From Actinomadura sp. KC06 (GTDB lineage: Bacteria > Actinomycetota > Actinomycetes > Streptosporangiales > Streptosporangiaceae), in assembly GCF_004348735.1 (NCBI RefSeq), contig NZ_SMKT01000074.1, positions 1 to 42,075 on the forward strand: DNA of 42,075 nt, read 5' to 3'. This document shows positions 8,801-16,111 of this stretch, piece by piece. The notes under the pieces were generated by a model. That model searched no databases. It was not told the DNA's origin and saw nothing but the letters and a program-made list of their open reading frames with translations. Numbering within the stretch: the stretch's first letter is position 1; each line of letters opens with the position of its first letter. Made by a program: the position numbers and the translations under genes.

Positions 8801-10276
8801 TCAGGTGCAGCTGTTGCTCAAAAGGTGCAGCCCGCCCGCGCTCCCGGCGCCCGCGGCGGAGTCCCGGACGGCCCGCGCCGCCATCCTCCTGATCTCGGCA
8901 TAGTCCGGGCGGCCGGTCGAGACGGCCGGCGGCACGAACTGCAGGCTGGAGATCTCGGCGTTCCTGATCTTTGCGGCGAGGCCGACGAGCGGCGGGAGCA
9001 GCCGCCGCGGCAGGTCGGTGCTGACGGAGTCCTTGAAGACCCGGGTGAGGTGCTGGAAGCTGCGCAGCACGGTCAGCGGCCCGGCCTGGCGGGCCAGCGC
9101 CCACATCAGGCATTTCTGGCGGCTCATGCGGGAGTAGTCGCTGCTGCCGGTGCGGGACCGTCCGTACCAGAGGGCCTCCCGCCCGCTGAGCTTGCGGCAG
9201 CCCGGCTTCAGCACCCCCGACGGCACCTGCTGCTTCGGGACGGGAACGGCGCCGGCAACGCAGACCCGGACGCCGCCGACCGCGTCCACGATCTGCCGGA
9301 AGCTCCGCATGTCGACCATCGCGTAGTACGGGACGGGTCGGCCGAGGATGTGCGAGACCGTCCGTTTCAGCAGCTCGGCGCCGGGATTGCGGACGCGTCC
9401 GCCGCCCGCCAGCACACCAGGATGGCGGCTGCCGGTCTCGTACACCTCGTTCAGCAACTCCTTCGGCGGGTACGGGACGCGCTTCGTCCCCGACCACACC
9501 GGCACGTGCTGCAGATTGCGCGGCAGGCTCATCAGCAGCGTGTTCCCCGTCGCGGTGTCGATGCTGGCCAGCGTCATGCTGTCGGTGCGGACACCGGGAC
9601 GGCCCACGTCGGCGTCGCCGCCGATGAGCAGGATGTCGAGGCGCGGCGTGCCCGCCCACGGGTCCGCGGCGTCCGCCGCCGGGGCGCTCGCCCGCGCGGC
9701 CGGCGCCGCTCCCTCGGCGAACAGGCTGTCGACCAGGTCGCGCTGCAGGTAGCCGTAGTGGGCGACGGTCAGCGGCGGGACGACGACGAGCAGGCACAGC
9801 ACAGACACGGAGGTCCCCCCGGCGAGCCGCCACAGCGGAGACAGCCCGTCCGGGACCAGCACGGCGTAGGAGTGGACGATCAGCGCGGTCCACAGACCCG
9901 CCAGCACGACCGCGCCGACCGCCACGGCCAGCAGCCAGCCGGGCCGCACCGACAACTCCAGGAACAGCGACTGCCCCTCGCCCACGGCGGCCGCGGCGCC
10001 CGTGATGAGCAGCGCCTGCGCGAACACCAGCGCCCCGCCGAGCCGGACCCGTCCGGCCCGGAGGTGCGCGATGCCCGGCAGCGCCGGGGACACCGCGGCG
10101 ATCAGCAGCGCCTGGACAAGGCCCCGCAGCGCCGCGTCCCGCCCGTGGGCCTGGTCCCGCCCGTGCGTGTCGTTCCGCTCGGGCCGGACGTCCCGGCCGC
10201 CGTCGTCCTCGCCCGCCGGCCGCGGCGGGTCGTCCGGCAGCAGCCGCGTCCCGTCGCCGATCGGCCCGTCGACCAT
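8801..10276 (-). CDS. LytR-CpsA-Psr (LCP) family protein, second paralogue
   Basis: A 491-residue paralogue of the downstream LCP gene. The ATG at 10276 has GGGGGCGGAG just upstream. A charged Asp/Arg/His-rich cytoplasmic N-terminus of about 45 residues is followed by four hydrophobic segments (about 50-70, 78-100, 112-138 and 150-170), then the LCP domain from about 215 (DILLIGGDADV, RTDSMTLASID, LMSLPRNL) and the LWYGRSRTGSSDYSRMSRQK block. It ends soon after the domain, without the Ser/Pro tail of its neighbour. The shared order and the near-identical Arg block indicate local duplication followed by divergence. It probably shares the cell-wall polymer ligase role; the polymer is unknown. 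Confidence 0.92.
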   Translation of the reverse strand: MVDGPIGDGTRLLPDDPPRPAGEDDGGRDVRPERNDTHGRDQAHGRDAALRGLVQALLIAAVSPALPGIAHLRAGRVRLGGALVFAQALLITGAAAAVGEGQSLFLELSVRPGWLLAVAVGAVVLAGLWTALIVHSYAVLVPDGLSPLWRLAGGTSVSVLCLLVVVPPLTVAHYGYLQRDLVDSLFAEGAAPAARASAPAADAADPWAGTPRLDILLIGGDADVGRPGVRTDSMTLASIDTATGNTLLMSLPRNLQHVPVWSGTKRVPYPPKELLNEVYETGSRHPGVLAGGGRVRNPGAELLKRTVSHILGRPVPYYAMVDMRSFRQIVDAVGGVRVCVAGAVPVPKQQVPSGVLKPGCRKLSGREALWYGRSRTGSSDYSRMSRQKCLMWALARQAGPLTVLRSFQHLTRVFKDSVSTDLPRRLLPPLVGLAAKIRNAEISSLQFVPPAVSTGRPDYAEIRRMAARAVRDSAAGAGSAGGLHLLSNSCT

Positions 10277-10349
10277 GCTCCGCCCCCTTCGGGGACGAAG
10301 ACCCCCTTCTCCGCCCCTCTCCCAGAGCGTGCAGGTCAGAGCGGGGAAA

Positions 10350-10391
10350 GATCAGCGGCGGAAGCGGCGTGTCGCGAATGCCACGCTGATC
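10350..10391 (-). terminator. Inverted repeat after guaB1, possible terminator
   Basis: A perfect 8-nt inverted repeat, GATCAGCG (10350-10357) and CGCTGATC (10384-10391), with a 26-nt GC-rich spacer lies 13 nt past the guaB1 stop. On the minus strand it is followed by TTTCCCC. It could be a terminator or an operator for the LCP gene downstream. Confidence 0.4.
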
Positions 10392-10403
10392 ATGGAGAAG
10401 ACT

Positions 10404-11840
10404 TCACCAACTGCTGGACAGCGGCATGCCTTCGACGAACCCGGACGAGCCCTGGACGCCGACGGTCGCCCGCTCGTGGAACTCCTCCAGCGTCCGGGCG
10501 CCCGCGTAGGTGCAGGAGCTGCGCAGCCCCGCCACGATCGAGTCGATCAGGTCCTCCACGCCGGGGCGCCGCGGGTCCAGGAACATCCGGGACGTGGAGA
10601 TGCCCTCCTCGAACAGCGCCTTGCGGGCCCGGTCGAACGGCGAGTCCTCGGCGGTGCGCAGCCGCACGGCCCGCGCGGACGCCATCCCGAAGCTCTCCTT
10701 GTACGGCCGCCCGTCCGCGGTCCGCTGCAGGTCGCCCGGCGACTCGTACGTCCCGGCGAACCAGGACCCGACCATCACGTTCGCCGCGCCCGCCGCGAGC
10801 GCCAGCGCCACGTCGCGGGGGTGCCGGACGCCGCCGTCCGCCCACACGTGCCGGCCGAGCCGGCGGGCCTCGGCGGCGCACTCCAGGACGGCGGAGAACT
10901 GCGGCCGCCCGACCCCCGTCATCATCCGCGTCGTGCACATCGCGCCGGGCCCCACGCCGACCTTGACGATGTCGGCCCCGGCCTCGATCAGGTCGCGGGT
11001 GCCCTCGGCGGTCACCACGTTCCCGGCCACCACCGGGACGGCGGGGTCCAGCGCCCGGACGGCGGCCAGCGCGCTGATCATCTTGTCCTGGTGGCCGTGC
11101 GCGGTGTCGACCACGATCAGGTCGGCGCCCGCCTCCAGCAGCGCCTTCGCCTTGCCCGCGACGTCGCCGTTCACGCCGACGGCCGCGCCGATGCGCAGGC
11201 GTCCGGCGCCGTCCACGGCGGGCTTGTAGAGGGTGGCGCGGAGCGCGCCGGTGCGGGTGAGGACGCCCGCGAGCCGCCCGGAGGCGTCCACGACGGGCGC
11301 GAGGCGGTGCCCGCGCTCGTGCAGCCGGTCGAACGCCTCGCGCGGGTCGACGCCGTCCGGCACCGTGACCAGGTCGCGGGACATGATGTCGCGGAGCTGC
11401 GCGAACCGGTCGACGCCCTGGCAGTCGGCCTCGGTGACGACGCCGACGGGACGGTCGTCCTCGACGACGATCACGGCGTTGTGGGCGCGCTTGGGCAGCA
11501 GCGCGAGCGCGTCCCCGGCCGTGCTGGACGGCCCGAGCCGGATCGCGGTGTCGACGACCAGGTCGCGTGCCTTGACCCAGCCGATCACCTCGGCGACCAC
11601 GTCCACCGGGATGTCCTGCGGGAGCACCGCGAGCGCGCCGCGCCGCGCGACGGTCTCGGCCATCCGGCGGCCGGAGACGGCGGTCATGTTGGCCACGACG
11701 AGGGGGATGGTCGTCCCGCTCCCGTCCACGGTGGACAGGTCGACCTCCAGGCGGGACCCGACCGACGAGCGGCGCGGGACCATGAAGACGTCGTTATAGG
11801 TGAGGTCGTGAGCGGAATGCTCACCGTTCAGCAGGCGCAC
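10404..11840 (-). CDS. guaB1: GuaB1-type IMPDH-related protein, probable GMP reductase
   Basis: A 478-residue IMPDH/GMPR-family barrel enzyme with inserted CBS domains. I chose GTG 11840 because it gives the family N-terminus (RLLNGEHSAHDLTYNDVFMVP); the frame is open to 11921. The tandem CBS (Bateman) region is at about 94-200, the phosphate/nucleotide segment is VVAGNVVTAEG at about 271-280, and the catalytic Cys is Cys302 in GPGAMCTTR. Mycobacterial GuaB1 has been shown to act as a GMP reductase (GMP to IMP, NADPH) controlled by purine nucleotides through the CBS domains; by homology this protein should recycle guanylates. It stands alone, with a long intergenic region upstream. Confidence 0.88.
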   Translation of the reverse strand: MRLLNGEHSAHDLTYNDVFMVPRRSSVGSRLEVDLSTVDGSGTTIPLVVANMTAVSGRRMAETVARRGALAVLPQDIPVDVVAEVIGWVKARDLVVDTAIRLGPSSTAGDALALLPKRAHNAVIVVEDDRPVGVVTEADCQGVDRFAQLRDIMSRDLVTVPDGVDPREAFDRLHERGHRLAPVVDASGRLAGVLTRTGALRATLYKPAVDGAGRLRIGAAVGVNGDVAGKAKALLEAGADLIVVDTAHGHQDKMISALAAVRALDPAVPVVAGNVVTAEGTRDLIEAGADIVKVGVGPGAMCTTRMMTGVGRPQFSAVLECAAEARRLGRHVWADGGVRHPRDVALALAAGAANVMVGSWFAGTYESPGDLQRTADGRPYKESFGMASARAVRLRTAEDSPFDRARKALFEEGISTSRMFLDPRRPGVEDLIDSIVAGLRSSCTYAGARTLEEFHERATVGVQGSSGFVEGMPLSSSW

Positions 11841-12012
11841 GGCTGTACTACACACCAATCGCGGGTCAGGGTGGCTGGGCCACCGTCCATTGTCGGCCAT
11901 ACCCGGCCGTGCCCCGAACACGCCGCCGGCGGGCCCGCCCCCGGCCCGCTGAGCGAAGCGAACTCCGCGACGTGGTGAAAACGGTGCAACGTGAGGCTTG
12001 GCTCTCTGTAAA

Positions 12013-12030
12013 GTTACCTCTTGACGTAAC
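12013..12030. promoter_or_regulatory. Inverted repeat GTTAC-N8-GTAAC, possible operator
   Basis: An 18-bp dyad, GTTAC (12013-12017) and GTAAC (12026-12030), overlaps a TTGACG (12021-12026) in an AT-richer patch. It lies about 170 bp upstream of guaB1. The regulator is unknown. Confidence 0.35.
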
Positions 12031-12070
12031 TGCGCCCTCGATGCACTTTTCTTACATGTGCCTCACGCGG

Positions 12071-12086
12071 ACGGCGGAACCGCCGT
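12071..12086. promoter_or_regulatory. Perfect 16-bp palindrome
   Basis: ACGGCGGAACCGCCGT? read as arms ACGGCGG (12071-12077) and CCGCCGT (12080-12086) around AA is symmetrical apart from the two central bases. With a two-base centre it is a protein site rather than a hairpin, or a chance event in GC-rich DNA. Confidence 0.25.
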
Positions 12087-12378
12087 AGGGGGCGTGACAG
12101 CAGAACACCGGGAGAAGCGCATGCAGGTCACGCACTTGGGCCCGGTCAGCCGCGCTCGTCCGCGCCGCGGGCCGTCCTGGCCGCGCGGCGGTCATCGCAG
12201 TGATCAACGGAGCGATCCTTGCCACCGTGCGCGCCCGCCGCCGCCCCTCCGCCGTGCCCGGTGCGCGTTGTGAGCCGGCCGCGTTGTGCTTTCGGACGGG
12301 ATTATCCGGCGCCGGAAACGTCGCCGCGCGCAGCCCGCCGCAGACGCTTCGACGGCCGCCGGGCACGGTGAACACGAG

Positions 12379-12425
12379 CAAGATCAATATTTGACGTCAT
12401 ACCGTCCTGAAATGGAATGATCTTG
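12379..12425. promoter_or_regulatory. Long-arm inverted repeat around a TTGACGTCA element upstream of the Lrp gene
   Basis: CAAGATCAAT (12379-12388) and AATGATCTTG (12416-12425) form a 10-nt inverted repeat with one mismatch, separated by 27 nt that contain TTGACG (12391-12396) inside the palindrome TGACGTCA (12392-12399). The element ends 50 nt before the chosen GTG start. Lrp/AsnC proteins commonly autoregulate, so this is a plausible autoregulatory operator and promoter. Confidence 0.45.
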
Positions 12426-12475
12426 CAGTTGTCGACAAACCGATTCATCTCCATCACATGTCGAGGAGGACAGCC

Positions 12476-13390
12476 GTGCTGGATGCGGTCGACGCCGTGC
12501 TCGTCCGCGAGCTCCAGCGGGATGGCAGGGCGACGTTCCAGGCGCTCGCCGACCGCGTCGGGCTTTCCCGCACGGCCGTGCGGGCACGGGTGCAGCACCT
12601 TCTCGAAACGCAGGTCGTCCGCGTCGTCGGCATCGTGCACGCCGCCGTCGTCGGCGCCGAGGCGATCGGGCACCTCTCGGTCACCGTGGACGGCTCGGCG
12701 CGGAAGGTGGCCGCTGCCGTCGCCGAGCGGACCGCCGTCAGCTTCGCCGCCCTGACCGCCGGCCCGTACGACCTGGTCGCGCAGGTGCGCACCCGCGACG
12801 ACGCCGCGCTCGCCGCCGAGGTGGACCAGATCAGGTCCGTCCCCGGCGTCCGCGCGGCGGAGGTGTTCCGGTCGGTGGCCACCGTGCGCGACACGCACGC
12901 GGTGGTGCGCGAGCTCGGCGAGGTCACCCTCGACGGCATCGACTGGCGGCTCCTGCAGGAGCTGCAGCGCGACGGGCGCGCCCCTTACACCCGTCTCGCG
13001 CACATCATCGGCCTGTCGCAGGCCGCCACCCGGGCCCGGGTGGTCAGGCTGATGCGCTCGGGCGTCATCCAGGTCACCGGCCTGGCCGACCCGCTGGCCC
13101 TCGGTGCGGCCGAGCTCGGCGGGTTCGGGCTGGTGGTCACCGGCGGGCTGCGGAAGGCGGCCGACGCGGTCGCCGCGCAGGACGGCATCCGCTACCTGGC
13201 GACCGGCTTCGGCCGCTACGACATCGTCGGGCAGGCCGAGGCGGCCTCGCGCAGCGAGCTGGTCGCCGTGCTGGACGCCATCCGCGCCGTGCCCGGCGTG
13301 ACGGTCAAGGAGTCCTGGCACCACCTGGACGTGGTGAAGGAGTCCTACACCGTCGAGCTGCCCGACCAGCCCCTCAACGGGTCGTCCTGA
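12476..13390 (+). CDS. Lrp/AsnC family regulator with two tandem units
   Basis: A 304-residue transcription regulator made of two complete Lrp/AsnC halves. I chose GTG 12476 because GAGGAGG lies about 6-8 nt upstream; ATG 12458 has no comparable site. Unit 1 has a winged HTH at about 4-52 (LVRELQRDGRATFQALADRV) and an effector-type domain at about 60-140. Unit 2 repeats both, with HTH at about 148-195 (LLQELQRDGRAPYTRLAHII) and a second effector domain to about 290. Most Lrp proteins have one unit (about 150 residues) and assemble as octamers of dimers; here two are fused. The ligand is probably an amino acid or related metabolite, unproven. The inverted repeat at 12379-12425 may be its own operator. 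Confidence 0.88.
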   Translation: MLDAVDAVLVRELQRDGRATFQALADRVGLSRTAVRARVQHLLETQVVRVVGIVHAAVVGAEAIGHLSVTVDGSARKVAAAVAERTAVSFAALTAGPYDLVAQVRTRDDAALAAEVDQIRSVPGVRAAEVFRSVATVRDTHAVVRELGEVTLDGIDWRLLQELQRDGRAPYTRLAHIIGLSQAATRARVVRLMRSGVIQVTGLADPLALGAAELGGFGLVVTGGLRKAADAVAAQDGIRYLATGFGRYDIVGQAEAASRSELVAVLDAIRAVPGVTVKESWHHLDVVKESYTVELPDQPLNGSS

Positions 13391-13411
13391 CCCCGCAGCC
13401 GCACCCGGCCG

Positions 13412-13442
13412 CCCCGGCTACGGCGCCCAGCCGTGGCCGGGG
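13412..13442. terminator. Strong hairpin between convergent genes
   Basis: A 13-bp stem, CCCCGGCTACGGC (13412-13424) with GCCGTGGCCGGGG (13430-13442), including one G-T pair, has a 5-nt loop. It lies 22 nt past the Lrp stop and 39 nt past the antiporter stop on the other strand. There is no T-tract, as is common in high-GC actinomycetes; it probably serves both directions. Confidence 0.65.
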
Positions 13443-13480
13443 GCACGGGCCTGCCCGCGTGCCTGCCCGCGGACGCGGGC

Positions 13481-15076
13481 CTACTCGCGGTTGAGGGCCG
13501 CCTCCTCCAGGTCCAGCTCGTGCATGACGCGGGTCAGCACCTCGTCGTCGATGCGGCGCTCGTCCCGCATCCGGACGAACACCCGCCGCTCCGCCGCGAG
13601 CATCTCCCGGCGCAGCCGCCGGTACGCCGCCGTCGGCACCTCCTCGCCCTCCGGGCCCGTCCCGCCGCCGAGCCGCTCCCAGGCGCGCAGCTGCCGGTGC
13701 TCGGCCAGCTGCCGGAGCCGCTCCACGACCGCGGCGTCCAGCTCCTGCTCGGCGGTCAGCTCGTCCAGGCGCGCCAGCGCCGCCTGGGCGGCGGCGTGCT
13801 GCGCGCCCGCCTCCGCGACGGTGTCGGCGTAGCGCTCGCGGTCGCCGCCGACGCCGAGCGCGCGGATCAGCGCCGGGAACGTCAGCCCCTGCACCAGCAA
13901 CGTCCCGAGGACGGTCGTGAACGTCAGGAACAGGATCAGGTCGCGTCCGGGGAACGGTTCGTCCGCAGAGGTGGCGAACGGGACCGCGAACGCGGCGGCC
14001 AGCGACACCACGCCGCGCATGCCCGCCCAGGAGGCGATCGTCCGGCCGCGCCACCCCGGGTCCTCGCGCTCCCGCTGCCGCTTCGACAGCAGCCGCGGGA
14101 CGTACGAGGCCGGGAACACCCACACGAAACGCGCGACGACCGTGACCGTGAAGATCGCCAGCGCCCACCAGACCAGCTGCGGCGTGCTCCGGTCCGACAG
14201 CCCGTCGATCACCGGCGGCAGCTGCAGGCCGATGAGCAGGAACACCACGGACTCCAGGATGAAGACCATGACCTTCCAGAACGACTGCCCGATCAGCCGG
14301 GTCACGGCGGTCGACTCGGTCGCCCGGTGCCCCAGGTACAGCCCGCTGACCACCACCGCGATGACCCCGGACGCGTGCACGCTCTCGGCGATCAGGTACG
14401 CGCCGAACGGCGTCACGACCGCGACGGCGTTCTCCACCAGCGGATCGTTCAGCCGCGTCCGCAGCCAGTGCAGCGGCGGCCCGAGCAGCAGCCCGACCGC
14501 CGCCCCGACGGCGGCGGCGAACAGGAAGCGCCACACGCCGTCCACGAGCGTGAAGCCCGCACCGGTCGCCGCGATCAGCGCGACGCGGAACGCCGTCAGC
14601 GCCGTCGCGTCGTTGAACAGGCTCTCGCCGACCAGGATCGTCACCGTCCGGCGCGGCAGGCCGAGGCGCTGCGCGACGCTCACCGCCGCGACCGCGTCCG
14701 GCGGCGCCACGATCGCGCCGAGCACGAACGCCGCCGGCAGCGGCAGGCCCGGGACCAGCAGGTACGCCGCGTACCCCACCGCGAACGTGGTGAACAGCAC
14801 CAGCCCGACCGACAGGAACCCGATCGACCATGCGTTCTCGCGCAGGCCCACGTAGGAGCTCTTCCAGGCCGCCGCGAACAGCAGCGGCGGCAGGAATACG
14901 TACAGCGCGATCTCCGGGTCGAGCTCGAACTCCGGCACCCCCGGCACGAACGAGACGGACAGCCCCGCGATCACCAGGACCAGCGGCGCCGAGAGCCCGG
15001 CCCGCCGCGCGCCCGCGGCCACGACCAGGGCGGTGACCGGAACGGCCAGCAGCCAGAGTGCGTGCGTCGTCCCCAC
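13481..15076 (-). CDS. CPA1 family Na+/H+ antiporter
   Basis: A 531-residue membrane antiporter exchanging cytoplasmic sodium or potassium for protons. About 11-12 hydrophobic segments fill residues 5-420. The transport-site motifs are present: APPDAVAAVSVAQRLGLP at about 124-141 and VGESLFNDATAL, whose Asn-Asp is the ion-binding pair of the family. A hydrophilic C-terminal tail of about 110 residues is rich in Ala, Arg and Glu and is probably helical and regulatory. The start is GTG 15076 with only a weak ribosome site. Substrate (Na+ or K+) cannot be told from sequence. Convergent with the Lrp gene, with a hairpin between. Confidence 0.9.
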   Translation of the reverse strand: MGTTHALWLLAVPVTALVVAAGARRAGLSAPLVLVIAGLSVSFVPGVPEFELDPEIALYVFLPPLLFAAAWKSSYVGLRENAWSIGFLSVGLVLFTTFAVGYAAYLLVPGLPLPAAFVLGAIVAPPDAVAAVSVAQRLGLPRRTVTILVGESLFNDATALTAFRVALIAATGAGFTLVDGVWRFLFAAAVGAAVGLLLGPPLHWLRTRLNDPLVENAVAVVTPFGAYLIAESVHASGVIAVVVSGLYLGHRATESTAVTRLIGQSFWKVMVFILESVVFLLIGLQLPPVIDGLSDRSTPQLVWWALAIFTVTVVARFVWVFPASYVPRLLSKRQREREDPGWRGRTIASWAGMRGVVSLAAAFAVPFATSADEPFPGRDLILFLTFTTVLGTLLVQGLTFPALIRALGVGGDRERYADTVAEAGAQHAAAQAALARLDELTAEQELDAAVVERLRQLAEHRQLRAWERLGGGTGPEGEEVPTAAYRRLRREMLAAERRVFVRMRDERRIDDEVLTRVMHELDLEEAALNRE

Positions 15077-15155
15077 TCACCAGATGATCGCACGCGCCCC
15101 GCGACCGCATCGCCTCCGGGGGGACGACCCCCAGGCCCCCCGGGAAGTGCGACGG

Positions 15156-16028
15156 TCAGTGGGGGTCGCGGGCCGTGTCCTTGGCGAAGGTGAGGAAGTC
15201 GCGGGCGGCGGGCGGCAGCTTGCGGTGCGCGTGGACGATTCCGGTCATCCGGGTGATCGGCGGCATGAACGACCGGACGGTCACGCCCTCGGTGTCGTCG
15301 AGCTGGTTGCGGTACCACAGCAGCGAGCCCATCCCGGCGCGGACCCAGCCCATCCAGGCGCCGCGCTCGTCGGACTCCACCGCGGCGACCGGGGTGGCGC
15401 CGACCCGCCGCAGCACGGTGTCGATCTCGGCGCGGCGGGCGCCGCCGCGGGCGGGCAGCACGAGGCGCATCCCGTCCAGCGCGTGCACCGGCACCGGCTC
15501 GCGCATCTTCAGCGCCGGCGGCGAGATCAGCACGACCTCCCGCTGCTCGAACGGGTGCGCGGTCATGTCGCCGGGCACGGGCAGGTCGGTCAGGGCGAGG
15601 TCGGCGCGGCCCGCGCGCAGCGCCGCCGCGACGCGGTCGCGGTCCTCGCAGCGGATCACCCGGACCCGGACGGCCGGCTGGTCGCGGGCGAAGCGGGGCA
15701 GGAGCCGTCCGGTCAGCTCGGGCTCCAGCGTGGAGGTGACGGCGATGCGCAGGTCGGCGCCGCGCCCGTTGGACCGGGTCACCGCCAGGCCCTCGATCGC
15801 GTCGACGGCGTCCAGCGCGACCCTGGCCTGCCGGACCACCTGCTCGCCGACCGGCGTGAGGACGACGCCGCGGCCGGAACGCGCGAACAGTTCGACGCCG
15901 AGCTCGCGCTCCAGCTCGCGGACCGCCCGCGAGAGCGCGGGCTGAGCCACGTAGAGAGCCTGGGCCGCCGACGTCATCGTGCCGTGGTCGGCGGTCGCCA
16001 CGACATAGCGCAGCTGCCGCAGATTCAT
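15156..16028 (-). CDS. LysR-family transcriptional regulator
   Basis: A 290-residue LysR regulator. The ATG at 16028 gives the standard start MNLRQLRYVVATADHGTMTSAAQALYVAQ. The winged HTH covers residues 1-60 and the effector-binding domain about 90-290. A TACGGT lies 6 nt before the ATG on the minus strand, the spacing of a leaderless actinobacterial promoter, although no clear -35 is seen; so it may have its own promoter although it lies 83 nt downstream of the exporter gene on the same strand. It probably controls the exporter or a distant target; the effector is unknown. Confidence 0.9.
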   Translation of the reverse strand: MNLRQLRYVVATADHGTMTSAAQALYVAQPALSRAVRELERELGVELFARSGRGVVLTPVGEQVVRQARVALDAVDAIEGLAVTRSNGRGADLRIAVTSTLEPELTGRLLPRFARDQPAVRVRVIRCEDRDRVAAALRAGRADLALTDLPVPGDMTAHPFEQREVVLISPPALKMREPVPVHALDGMRLVLPARGGARRAEIDTVLRRVGATPVAAVESDERGAWMGWVRAGMGSLLWYRNQLDDTEGVTVRSFMPPITRMTGIVHAHRKLPPAARDFLTFAKDTARDPH

Positions 16029-16111
16029 GCACCGACCGTATGCCAATGAACCCATTCGGTCTTGGACATAGCCGGAATCGGACCGAGATTGAACCCGCCC
16101 CGACCTGGTGA

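Larger units (their letters stand above)
11841..12475. other. 635-bp intergenic region between guaB1 and the Lrp-type regulator
   Basis: No convincing gene is seen. The open frames here (for example 12052-12387 minus and 12058-12273 plus) have low-complexity Arg/Pro-rich products and no conserved block. The one start with a decent GGGAG site, ATG 12121, gives a 50-residue basic peptide that I do not recognise. The stretch does hold three symmetrical elements, listed separately, and both genes read away from it, so it is a divergent promoter region much longer than others in this window. Confidence 0.6.

Noticed and set aside
11841..11960. Purine riboswitch before guaB1
   Set aside because: I could not recognise any known aptamer core; the start looks to have a short or no leader.
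12052..12387. 111-residue minus-strand frame in the long gap
   Set aside because: No ribosome site, no recognisable block, Arg/Ala/Pro-rich; treated as non-coding.
13433..15193. 586-residue open frame on the plus strand
   Set aside because: Antisense of the sodium/proton antiporter; composition is that of a shadow frame.
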